Shown here one piece after another: positions 44,401 through 56,000 of a DNA stretch of 64,000 nucleotides. The stretch is from Bugulina stolonifera (taxonomy: Eukaryota; Bryozoa; Gymnolaemata; Cheilostomatida; Bugulidae), in the NCBI GenBank assembly GCA_935421135.1, contig OW285187.1:17608429-17672428 (forward strand), read 5' to 3'. The notes under the pieces were generated by a model. That model saw only the letters and a list, made by a program, of their open reading frames with translations. It was not told the DNA's origin and made no database searches. The translations under genes were made by a program, and so were the position numbers. How positions within the stretch are numbered: position 1 is the stretch's first letter; each line of letters begins with the position of its first letter.

Positions 44401-47400
44401 GCTTGCAAGAAAGATTCCCTACATTATCATTACATCATATGCAACTATGCTAGCGTTTCTTCTTTCTCTTGTGATATGAAGTTAGCCCATGTCATTTTAA
44501 ATTTGTTATCTTTTTGTGTCAATGGTACGAGTGTGGTGGAAACAATGTTTGCTGTTTTTCTTCTGTAATTTGGTCACAATCAGTAATAAATCTAATGAAT
44601 TATAATATGTAGTCGGTTGGGTGTGTGTCCAGCCTCATGTTTTTATATTTAATATATTTATTAAAATTACATAAAATAGGTGAAGTAAGACCCAATGCAA
44701 CTTAAGACTCACTAGACTACATGGGCAAATACAAAATCTTGGGAGTAGGAGTAAGCACTGATTACTTTCATTAGCCCAATAGCCACTTAAATAAAATAAT
44801 ATACATATACTATGTTTTAATGAAGCCATATCTGAAAATAAAATAAACAATGATTGGCATGAACTCATGTTGCAAGAAAGTGTTGAGGATTTTTGTTCCC
44901 TTGTATTGAACGGTCATGATGGGACAACTCTATTAGGCAAACTAGCTCCTGGACCAGTTCGATCCGGTATATCGAACCAAAGTTGACACCGTCTAACACC
45001 GCTTGAGACCAGGATCAAGGGGTCCGGTGCGGTTCGGTATATCGATCCAAATTTGGCATCGGTTGACACCGAATGAGACTAGGCACAAGAGAACCGGTGT
45101 CAACCGGTGTTTGATTACCACCACCCCAAAAACCGAATATCAGTGGGGAGGCAACACCGGTGCAGGCCTAATTCAGACCCCATGTTTGTACTCGCCAATG
45201 TATGTTGAGCTGGGCGCCGGTAACATAGCCAAGAAAAGTTAAAATTGATTTATGTTATATTGGCAGCTAGTCGGTGTACTGCAGACGTAGAGTATATGTA
45301 AAAATTATAAAGAAACGTATGTCAGGAAATTGAAGACAATTCTGTACTTGGTTTATATTGAAGGTGTAAACTACATTTCACTAATTGGGCGTACAATGGC
45401 GTAGAGATGAACCTGACTGTTAAAGACAACAATATATCTTTATCAGACTACCAGGTTAATGGAGAGTGGGACATTGTAACTACTACAGCTCACAGGTACC
45501 TATAGTTTGCAGTACTTGTACACTCTAATTCAGATGATGCTCCGCCACACATGGAGTATCGTTATAATTACAATGATGTTGGTTGAATCAAAAATGTTCC
45601 ATAGCATAATCATGTAAATTAACCCCTTTCTCTGTTACTGGTCACTATACTGATCATTCTGTGTCATGTCAGAAGGTTTTACTGGAAATAATCAATACCA
45701 TTCTATATCTACTGTAATAAGGATGGATTAACTTAAATAGCCCCCTTGAAGAGGTATTGTAATGGATTTGTGTTTGGTTAACGCACGAGTGCCGATACTA
45801 ACACGGGTGCGGGAAGTGCTTGGTAGTGGTAGTGGGCTGCTAAGGTACACTTCCACACATTACATAAAGACTAGACTGAACTCTTGTAGTTATTGGAGAG
45901 GACGTAGGCCGATGCGTAGACTCATTGAAGAGTCAAGGGCCGACGTAGGTCCTATAGTTTATACTCCAAAGGAGTGTAGAAAGTATCTGTGTTGATCTAG
46001 GGACGTAGACCCGATGCTAGATTCATTGAAGAATCCGGGATCGGCTAAGGTCCGATGGTTTATACTCACAAGGAGTGTAGAAAGAGATCTTAAACGAGTG
46101 TGAGGATGAGCTCGGGCGCTGAGGTCTAAAAAACCAGCGCTGGAGCTGCCTACCTGCAAGAGTAAGACTCTGTAGGTTGAGTTAGGAGATGTTGCTTTAT
46201 TAGAGCGCAACCAACGACTGACTTGATACAGCAAAATGCGTGAGCTTAAATACAATGTACATAAGAAACTTCCGGCTAAAAAGGGCCGATATGGTATCGT
46301 CAGGCGGTACGATAAGGTATCGTACCGGAAATTACATAACAACATGGCGGAAAAACGCCCGAGGCCCGACCATCAAAAGGTCGGCCTTGCACAAAAAGTG
46401 CTTATAATAATGTAAAAGGGATAATATGTAATTATGACCATAATTATTCTATGACATCGACCCTAAATGTATGCAGGTAAAAAGACTTAAACAATAATCA
46501 GGTAAGTAAGTAATTGCACAACAGTAGTATAATTGACTACAGAACAATGCAAGGAACCTGATTGGTTGATAATAATATAATACACATTATTAGGCAAGCA
46601 GTAGTTGATAAGAGTAATAACAATATAGTAAGTGTACATGTAAATGACAAGCATGTATAAGGATTCATGCATAATGTACATGTAAGATTAATAGCACAAA
46701 ACATAGTCCATGGGGCTGCAGGCTATGCCGATTCATTACAGTATTACTTCTACCCAAATAAATATAGTGAGTAATAAATTGACTCACCCGGATAGATATT
46801 CATGTAATAATAATATGTTCATGGTTTGTGAGTATAATTAATGATATAGTTTCAAAAAGTATTGAACATCCCAGATAAGCCTGGGTAGAACAGGATAGGA
46901 TAACACCATACATTGTGTAGAACTGCAATACAGAGTTGTGTCAATAGATGACATGAGGTTCAGTTCAGACTGCAAGAAAATTAAGAGTTATCGGACCTTA
47001 CCTACATGGAACTGCTAATAATACAATAATATTATGTTTTTGCTTGTGTGTACCATGTATATTATTTACGTGTATAATAATTGCTGTACTGCATTTTGCT
47101 TCATGGATTCAATTCTATAACGGAATTGGTACATAGTCCTCACACCTGCACACAAGCATAGAATTATGCACATTCAAATAACTTGGTGTGAGGGGTTGAC
47201 TCAGGGCCGTAGTGCCTTATACGGCTGTGCGGCCTGGCTGTCCCAACTTGAACTTTTGGCATGCAAAGTCAAAATCTAGTCAATTTAATATCATGATCAG
47301 ATCGGTGTTTAAAAAATATGTAAGGATATGGTGATAATAAGTGTGCTAAACATTTTATATCAGGAAATTTTAAATACTACTGTACTTAACTACAATTATG

Positions 47401-49131
47401 TAACATTTTAGATATTGAATAACTGTCAGGGGAGATAAATCTAAATTTCAAGAATATTTCGGTATACAGTATAAGTATACACAGTTCATGTACTGGATGT
47501 GTTAAAAAATATAAACCTTGAAAATCTAAACAATTATATTAGTTTTCAATTGAACAAACTTTTTCGGATTCAATTATCTGTCTGCCCTACATTGCTGTCA
47601 ATATATTTACTTAGGCATCCAATCTTGTAGGGAGCAATAAGAAATATCTCTATGGTAAGAAAAAAAAACATATGTTTTCAGGTTTTTTTTTGTAGATGTG
47701 GTTAGAGTTGAATGGTTTACGTTCAGTCATAATTGTGAACAGATACAATGTATACATACATGTACATGCATATATATTATATATCATATGTATGAGACTG
47801 GGTTATATTTGATGTTATTACACAAGTATATTTCATGAACCTGAACTGCTTCAAATTTGCTCTATTTCTCTGAAAAACACTCTCAGGGCGGCCGGGGCGC
47901 TGCCCCGGACCCCGCCAGGCGGCCCCCGACCTAATATTTTGGCCTCACCAACATTTCTTAGGACGCTACGGCCCTGGGTTGACTATTCTATTTACCAACA
48001 ATGTTGAAGCCAGCCATACATGTATGTACTCTATATGACGTTGTATGTGTTTTAGGGAAGACAAGTTCTATGCATGTTGTGGGGACACACCTTACCCTTC
48101 CATCTACTTTACCATATACATGCGCAGAAAGTACCTGTTCTACATAACGAACATCATAGCGCCATGTGTAATGCTGTCTATCCTTATCACACTGGTCTTC
48201 TACCTACCTCCAGAAGCTGGAGAAAAGGTCTCTCTTGGAATAACTGTACTTCTCTCCTGTATTGTATTTCTACTTCTTATAGCCGAGAGCATTCCAAAAC
48301 GCTCCGACTCTGTGCCTATTATAAGTAAGTGTTAAAGTACAATAATATTGTCACAGTTGCTACTAGATGATGAAGCTAGTGACACTTGCTGTCTCTGTAA
48401 TGTTAGAACTGTATAATGGTTTCTTTAGGTGGCGTTTCAAAGACAACAATATTTTCAATAAGTTACTGTAACATTTTACATCATTATTTGTAGGTATTTA
48501 CTTGGCTACTTTCTTAGCAATAACTACGGCTTCCATAATCTCAACGGTTGTGGTACTACATGTACATCACATGGGCACGAGGAAAGTGCCAATGTTTGTG
48601 AAGAGGATTGTGTTTGACATAATGGCACGGATGCTTTGTATGAACAGCCTAGCGTACAAATATGGTACAAGTTCCTGTAGACATGGAGTTGGCTCCCCGC
48701 TGGCCACATCAATGACTAGTGTCATGCTTAATAGCAGCCGTAACCCATCTATGATCAATAGCAAACACAACCAAACGAATAGACTGAGTCCCACTCAGAC
48801 TTACTCAAACGGTCGACGAACTACAAGCAACGGTAAGGTTAATGGTTCAGGAATGAGGAAGAGCTTCTCTATCACTGAAGACAGGATAGCTCAGCATCTA
48901 CTAATCAATCGCAACTTTGTGTTGGAGGAAATACTCATGTATATTAAAGCTTTTACTCAAGAGAGAACATCCAATGAGATGACAGAAGCCACCAGAATGG
49001 AATGGATCGCAGTTGCTAAGGTACTGGACAGGTTCTTCATGTGTCTATTCATGTCTTCCATTGTATGTTCCTCTTTCTTCATACTCATCATGCTGCCCAT
49101 GTCTAAAGCTGAACTAACGACCACAGTTTAG
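37907..49131 (+). CDS. Nicotinic acetylcholine receptor alpha-type Cys-loop channel subunit
   Basis: Eight exons join in phase to 518 aa: 37907-37982, 39929-40065, 40259-40303, 42420-42532 (or alternative 42860-42972), 43403-43549, 45364-45495, 48056-48324 and 48494-49131. Exon 1 is a signal peptide (MCVHKVLAFLLLLLGSV). The extracellular domain shows VGFTLIQLNHL, DEISQVLTTSGWMEV, loop A WLPD at 115, the Cys-loop (C160 and C174, 13 residues apart), loop B Trp181, and loop C Y222 with vicinal C224-C225 and Y230, the alpha-subunit hallmark. The pore helix M2 reads EKVSLGITVLLSCIVFLLL, with the GEK border of cation channels. M3 starts exon 8; M4 is near 487-508. The loop A Tyr (LYN in classic subunits) is Gln (LQN) here. 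It would act as a pentameric ligand-gated cation channel in the plasma membrane. The 5' exon assignment rests on phase only. Confidence 0.85.
38930..39065 (-). repeat. tRNA-derived SINE-like fragment
   Basis: On the minus strand, ggtagagtgataattagc (A-box region, about 39040-39058) is followed about 40 bases later by ggttcaaatcc (B box, 38992-39002). This is the internal promoter layout of tRNA genes and tRNA-derived SINEs. The cloverleaf stems are not convincing, so it is a SINE or tRNA pseudogene in the first receptor intron. Confidence 0.4.
39708..39773 (+). repeat. 11-bp minisatellite agtacatgtac, six units
   Basis: Six tandem units of agtac(a/t)tgtac lie about 155 bases upstream of receptor exon 2. 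Units with a are embedded palindromes (gtacatgtac). The short frames that cross it on both strands are artefacts of the repeat. Confidence 0.85.
40304..42011 (+). other. Receptor intron with degenerate taaca-type repeat
   Basis: Intron between exons 3 and 4. 40645-40870 is richer in C+G and CpG than its surroundings and open in one frame, but has no family signature. 41480-41700 is a degenerate pentamer repeat of aacat/gtaac words; the minus-strand frames over it are artefacts. Confidence 0.5.
42012..42365. mobile_element. hAT-type MITE carrying a tRNA-like sequence
   Basis: The unit 42020-42357 (338 bp) has perfect 12-bp inverted ends CAGTGTTCGAAG and flanks tttgtagg/tttgtggg (42012-42019, 42358-42365; 7 of 8 match). 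Inside, 42153-42226 looks like a tRNA: ggtgatagcgtagtggtaga holds an A box and gagttcaattctcacc a B box with a short T-stem (gag/ctc). The word gtgtacccacctcaattt occurs twice. It ends 54 bases upstream of alternative exon 4a. Confidence 0.7.
42420..42532 (+). other. Receptor alternative exon 4a
   Basis: 113 nt, bordered by tcttattag and gtgcta, phase 0 in and phase 2 out. It encodes VWQDVRLEWKNLTKY and continues to AESLWLPDMALQN: loop D (Trp88) to loop A of the ligand-binding domain. It has an N-linked glycosylation motif NLT. It pairs with exon 4b. Confidence 0.75.
42860..42972 (+). other. Receptor alternative exon 4b
   Basis: 113 nt, bordered by tatttttag and gtataa, same entry and exit phase as 4a. 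It encodes QWTDHRLAYENTTFSNS and continues to PNVIWLPDIGLQN, the same structural segment with different side chains. Including both 4a and 4b (226 nt) would shift the frame, so they must be used one at a time. It also has an N-glycosylation motif (NTT). The 327-base spacer has no other exon. Confidence 0.75.
43572..45178. mobile_element. hAT element, 1591 bp, 8-bp duplication ATTCAGAC
   Basis: The unit 43580-45170 has ends taggcctgcacggtgttt and, inward from the right, taggcctgcaccggtgtt. A perfect ATTCAGAC flanks it (43572-43579, 45171-45178). Both ends are rich in cggt/accg words (cggttcgg, aaccggtg). No intact transposase. Its left end resembles family B (ctgcacggtgtttcggt shared). It starts 30 bases after the donor of receptor exon 5. 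Confidence 0.85.
45754..46744. mobile_element. Candidate solo LTR with GTAT duplication
   Basis: The unit 45758-46740 (983 bp) begins TGTAATG and ends CATTACA, standard LTR ends, and is flanked by GTAT on both sides (45754-45757 and 46741-46744). Inside, a roughly 100-base block (ggacgtag...ggagtgtagaaag) is repeated in tandem at about 45901-45982 and 46002-46085. No gag or pol is next to it. It lies in the intron before receptor exon 7. Confidence 0.6.
47194..47984. mobile_element. hAT-type MITE family C with GC-rich hairpin
   Basis: The unit 47202-47976 (775 bp) has ends CAGGGCCGTAG, complementary at the right as CTACGGCCCTG, and a perfect 8-bp duplication GGTTGACT (47194-47201, 47977-47984). 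Near its right end is the GC-rich word ccggggcgctgccccggacc, forming a ggggc/gcccc hairpin, which also occurs in MITE family A. It lies in the receptor intron 80 bases before exon 7. Confidence 0.85.
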
Positions 49132-50041
49132 TAACTACTCAACCAAAGCCCCTTTCTAATTGTTTGTTTCAGGGTGAGAATTGTAAATATATCTTGTGTA
49201 TATTATTTATCATTATTATGTTATTCTGATTCTAAAATATTATGTCTGTTGTTATATTATAATGTATGCAGAATATGACACAGAGCAATGTATTTATATA
49301 GTATTTCTACACATATATATTGCCACATGTGAGCAACTATAATTATAGTTATGTGATCAGAGTAGTGATGTAACATGTATATCACTTATTAGGCATTGCA
49401 CATCAAAATTTTAAGGCTAGCTGGGAATACTTGGCTTAGCCATAGCTTCTACTGCCTGAACCCATTCATGATTCAAACAGAAGGGTTCTTTTCTAAAGCA
49501 AACCTACCAGTATCAACGCTTTTTATTGTAGTGTAAAATTTATTTTTCAGTCGCTAATAGTTATTAATAGTTAATAATACGATGTAGGCCTATGTACATG
49601 AATATCTGACATATATTTATTATTCTATTTAATCAATGACCTATTGCATGTTTCATTACGTGATAATATATCGTAGTTATAAAAAAAATATTTGTACAAT
49701 TTTAATTGTAATAACCCACAGTATAACAGTAGTAATTGATGTAAAATACAAACTAATACAATTTCTTAGAATTATCACTGCTCTGTGGTAGCATTGTGAA
49801 AATATAGTAGGTCAGTATTTACAGGTGGTATAAATCATCAGGCAAGCAAGCACCTGTAGTACTACATACAGTCAAGCAGGTGATTGGATCTAACAGACAC
49901 CATTGTATACTGGTTATTAGTTACCTTAAAACACTGTGCAAAGAACAAGATAGTACCAGTCACTAGCATATATGTACAGAGTTACCATAGCCAACCGCAT
50001 GTCCACAAACCAAGCTACAGCTCACTAACCTGGTGACATCA
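49132..50041. other. Convergent intergenic region
   Basis: About 0.9 kb separates the receptor stop from the DDX23 stop; the genes converge. AT-rich with no gene. A minus-strand aataaa-type signal can be read near 49522-49530 and may serve DDX23. Confidence 0.45.
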
Positions 50042-53000
50042 TCAATGTACAAATATCTGCTCATCCTTTCGTTTCTTACCCTGGGGCACGCTGCCGGGTT
50101 TCTGCTGAGCGTCGGGATGGTTGGCGAGCTCGGTAGGGCACACAGAGACAGAACTATTCTGTAATGCCTGCTTGAGGTCAAAGAAGACCTGAGAGTCTTC
50201 CTGTGTAAGGAAGGTGTAGGATATACCACTCTTCCCAGCACGACCAGTACGACCAATACGATGGGTGTAGTCTACAAACATATTGTTATTATGTCATTCT
50301 ATGTAGTACACAGTATAAGTACATGTTTGTGTCACGGAGTAGTGTGGAAGCATAGGAATAGCTACATGCAGGCAAGTGTGAACCAATAAAACTGCTAAAC
50401 AAATGAAAAACATAATTCTCCTTTTTTAAAGAGTCGTGATTCATGCTAGAAAGGAGCAGCTGTGGAGACACTATATACGATGCGCGTAGTGATAGCAGCT
50501 ATAAGGAATAATATAACATTAATATACAGTGTAATATGCAAGATTAATGAGATGTCCAGAGAGTACCAGACAGAACTTGAGATCGGATGAATCATTACAT
50601 TATCTAAACCACTCATGCCATTGCGAACTGTAACAGTATCATACCTTCTATAGTTTTAGTCATGTCATAGTTGATCACAACTTGTACATCTTTAATATCG
50701 ATACCACGACCAGCAACATCTGTAGCGATAAGTATTTCCTTAGAGCCCTCTTTGAGAGCGGCGAGAGCATACTCTCTCTGTTCCTGACCTTTACCACCGT
50801 GCAATGATACGGCATTGTAGCCCATCTTCTCAAGTCCTTTGGCCAACACATCCGCTCCCTTCTTCTTGTTCACAAATATAATGATAGGTGGAGTTCTATT
50901 CTGCTCCAGAATCTTGAGAAGTTTGTTCCTGTGTAACAGAAGAGTACATTGACATTAGTTAGAGATTGTTATGGAGTTATTGTTCCTACTTTCAATCAGC
51001 CAATAAAACACCGCCAGCTACATGTTCGTGATTCTCATTGGCCAAATAGCTACAGTACTAAACACAGGCATAGGAAACAGAAAGTTCTTAGTGTAGATGA
51101 CTCACCGCTTCTCATTTTCACCACAGATGGCAACGTGCTGCTCCACACGATCAATAGGTTTACCAACAGATCCGATGTATATTACACTGGGTCTACGCAG
51201 GTAAGACTTGGCTATTCTCTCAACAGCAGGAGGCATAGTAGCTGTAAACATCACTGTCTAAAATAGTACGCACATAACATGTGTACTAACTGTACTAACT
51301 GTAATAACAGAGTCATATAAAGTATACAATGTACTAACACATGCAAAGGTACACATTGTACTAGCACATGCAGACGTACACATTGTACTAGCACACGCAA
51401 ACGTACACATTGTACTGACCTGTCTAAACTTGTGCTTGCTGAGGAAATTCTGAGTGAGCAGGTCTGCATTCTCAGCAACTTCTGAATCTGGTTTGACATT
51501 AGTGACGGGCAGGAAGTTGAGAATCTTCTGAACTTCGGGCTCAAAACCCATATCTATCATACGATCAGCCTGTAATAATATATCATATCTATCATAAGAT
51601 CAGCCTGTAATAATATCTAAATGTACATGTACTAAATGAACACTATAATTGTAATAGTTACAATAGTAGCAGCGGCAGCACTGGCAAAAATAGTACCTAT
51701 TACAGGGGCAGATCCAGGGGTGGTGCAAGTGGTGCATTTGCACCACTAAAAATTTCAAAAAAAAAATTTTTTTTAATTTTTTTTTTTAAAATTTTTTTTG
51801 TTTTTAAATTTTTTCTGTTTTGTTGATTAGTTTTGTTAATTATTCAAATGTGTGTGTCAACCTAACACAGAAATATGTTTTTGTAATGCATAGGGGTTCA
51901 AAAACATGTGACATGTTATCATATTTCTTGATCTATGTAAATATTCCAACCATTTTTGCCATTTATAAGCCAGAGTTGAATGAGCACCATTGTCAAATCT
52001 TAGTCACAAGAAACTTTTTACCTATTCTATTTATTTCTAGGCCGGCTCATAGAATAGATAAAAAGATAAATATTTTTATTTACTTTGCATATATAATTAT
52101 ATTGTTCATTGAATAAATATATCATTTATTATCATTTATGTTTTGCTTTAAAACAAAACAGTTATAGCTTAGTTATTACTATTCAACCTAACTCAACTTG
52201 CCATCAACTCATTTAACTGAATGAGCTGAACTGGCTCTTAGGTCCTCCTGGAACCACAGATGCCAGGATTTTGCTTGGCGGCCGGGGCGCTGCCCCGGAC
52301 CCCGTTGGGGGGCTTACAGCGCTCCCCAAACCCCCAGCTGGAACGGACGCTGCAATACAGTGTGATAGGGCACGAAGCGCGCTGCGCATGAAAACTGAAG
52401 TTTTACCTTAAGAAATGGCCCAACTATCAATTTTGCACCACCCTTACTCCATTCCTAGATCCACCACTGTATTATAGTTGGACAGAAGCAGTAGTAGTAG
52501 TAGTGATGGAAGTAGTGGTAGTAGTAGTAGTAGTAGTGGTAGCCGTGGTAAGCATGACAATAACAGCATTAGTAAGTACTAATTAGCAGTGATTACCTCA
52601 TCAAGTACAACATATGTACACTGGGATAGCACCAGGTATCTGTTCTCCAGCACGTCGATAAGACGACCAGGAGTTGCTATTACAATCTCACATCCCATCC
52701 TCAACTTTAGACTTTGTTCCTCCCTAGAGATTCCTCCAATGACAGCTACAGTTTTTATATTCAGTAACTCTCCAAACTTGTTAGACTCTTCCTCTATCTG
52801 CTGAGCCAACTCACGGGTCGGAGCCAAAATGATGGCATACGGCCCTTTATCTAAATCCTCCAGCCTGAGGGAACCAAGGAAAACACAATGGGAACATGAT
52901 GAGAGATGGATTCAGATTCTAACTGCATTTTGTAAGAAATTACTTTGGTTAAAAAATAATGCTTGAAACAGGTGATATACTATGGGAGAAAAGTAGTGCT

Positions 53001-56000
53001 GGGCGGTTTTGATTTGCATAGCGATTCAGTTTTCTTACTGATTTTTCTAAAAAACTGAATGAAACCGAAGTTGTCTTCTCACCCTCGGTTTATTTCAGTT
53101 TTTTTAATTCATGAAAAAGCACCAAACGGGAAATTAAATACTCAATATTGGGAGTCGTCACACCCTGCTCTTAAGCTGTAATAGCGGTCATTTTTAATTT
53201 TGTCTAATAAATCGCAATTATTAAATGCCAATATCTATAATAATATGGAAGTATAACAACTGGAATTCAGTGAAACTAAAGTAAATCATCTCTGGGTGAC
53301 AATGATGGCAATAGCTAAGTATTTATTCAAAGGATGACATCAAATTATAAAGATTGAAAGCTGCATAACATAAATTCACGTGTTCGTAGTTTCAGCCATT
53401 ACCGGAAATGGCCGCCATTTGCATTTTGTTTAATAATTTGCAATAAATATTAATTATTTATAACAATATGCAAGTTTGACTACGAGAATCAGATGAAAAC
53501 TACAGTAAATCCTTACTGGGTGACATTGATGGCTGCAGCCAAGTCTGTATTCCAAGGATGACATCAAATTATCAGGATTAAAAGAAGCATTAAAATGGCA
53601 GCCATTTTCCTTTCGTTTAATAGTTACAGTTATTAAATATTTATTATTTACATGTATAATAATATGCAATCGCAACTGCTATAATGGAATGAAACTACAA
53701 TAAATAACCACTGGGTGATAAGGTTATGGCTGCAGCTAAGTCTAAATTCCAAGAATGGCATCAAATTATAAAGATTGAAAGAAGCATAACATGAATTCAC
53801 GTGTTTTCAACGCCAGCCATTATCGAAAGTGGGTGCGCTAAGAGGCCAGGCCCGGTTTGACTTTTAAAACCGAATAGAACCACACAGCCGCATTCGGTGT
53901 GGGTTCACATTTAAAATTTTGGCGGTTCTTGAACCGAAAGAAAACAAAAAGCTGAAAAACTGAATGACACCAAAACACCGTACAGCACTAGAGAAAATGT
54001 TAGAGTTACAAGGGAAGATAACTCTGCATTAGAATCAATAGCTGATGAATGTCTATATTTGTTGTACTATAAAATGTTTTATGGATAAAAATATATTATT
54101 GTTGTTACAATATTGTTTCATGGTAACGCTAATGGTACATCTACCAATCGTCACAACATAAACTTCATATTTTAATATTGTTGTACATACATACATGTAT
54201 ATGTATGTACATGTAGGCATGTAAACACTCACCTCTCTAACTTAGGTAAACTTGTGATCCACACTAACAGGGGTATGAGGAATGCTGCGGTTTTACCAGA
54301 TCCAGTCTCGGCCACACCAATGACATCACGGTTTTGTAGGCCAATAGGAATGGCTTGTCTCTGAATAGGTGTTGGGTCCTGTAAACACAGCAGTAAGTAT
54401 GAAGGCTAGTAGATGACTTACTTCATATTTTATATATGCAATATCTATATGTATGTGTATAGATGTACAGGAAGTGAGTGGCTGTAATGAGAATACAGGT
54501 TATAAGAATTGAACGCTATAAGATGCACTACGTGATTGTGTTACACAATACATCTACAGTATGGTGACATGATACAGCTCATCAATGTGTATGTAATACC
54601 CATTGCAGTGATGTCCACCATGTATTTATAAGTTAGTATTATACATTCTATAATGTATGCAGCATGCAACGTGGAGAGAAGCACTACTTGACATTTCTAG
54701 TATTCAGTATCACAGGGTGGTCAGTAGTATACATGTAGCATAGATGTGCATGTACAACACACCTTGTATCCAACTTTATCAATAACATCAAGAATCTCAG
54801 AGGGAATAGCTGATTCCTTCCAGTTACGTAGCGGGTGGGGTATCTGTCCTCCCTTAGTACTGATACTATAGTCCTCTCTAAATATTCTCCAATCTCTGTC
54901 CCTCATCTCTGATAATTCCTTCTCCCTCCAGTTTCTGTCATCAAAGTTGAGCTTGGCCTCCTTCTTCCTGACCGTTTTGAGACGTTTTCTGGGAATGATG
55001 GAGAGAATGGTGAGCTAAACCACACTAACGATACACTAACACTGCACAAACACCACATAACTCCAAGGCAACAGCACTGCATAAACACTAGATCACACTT
55101 ACCACTAGATCACACATATCTAGCAGTACACCCAATACTACACGAGATACTGGCTATCACATAACATGGAATTAAACTTGACATGTACATTCTGTGATCA
55201 TCTTTATAAACAATGCTACACCGCATGATAGAGCAGTGAGATGTTAGGGATATACATACATATATATTCAGTATATGTGTCATAGAGTAATGCTCTCTTA
55301 GGGATATACATGTACATATAGACTGTCAATGAGAAAAAGTAAAGTTATGGAAGAAGACGGTCAGCACTTACGCCTCCTGATCTTTCTCTTCCAGGGTTCT
55401 ACGTTTCTCCATCAATGAGTTATAAAACACGGCATTGTCTTTCTTCTGGGCTTTAATGTCTATACCAGCCAGATGCCCTCTACCCATCAGCTGTAGCTCG
55501 TGCTTATCTTTGTATATTGGGTTGTAGTCAGCAGCCGTGTCTTCTCCGATGTCCCAGTCAAACACAAACTTCCTGTCATTTTGTCGTCTAGGTCTCTTCT
55601 TCCGCTCTTTGATACCGAGATACCTCTCCTGAGACATGGCATTGCAGTGGTACATAAACAGATAGTAACACAATGTATTGGTACATAAACAGATAGTAAC
55701 ACAATGTAGTCACTGTCATAGAATAGGGTTAAAGCGCCGCACTGTTATATACACACATTGTAGCGCTATATTAGAGTAGAGCTACAACACTGCCCTAATG
55801 ACAACATGTGTTCACAGGTACAAGTATTCATCATTTACAAATTTACAGTACTACACTGTATGTAACTGTATGTAACTGTGGGCATTGTTATAGCTATTAA
55901 ACATGCATGGGTAACAACACTTGACCCTGACCGAAACTAGCTGTGTGAGAGTTGTATCCTCTTACCTTAATAGCCTTCTCCTCTAGAGTCCTGTCAGCAT

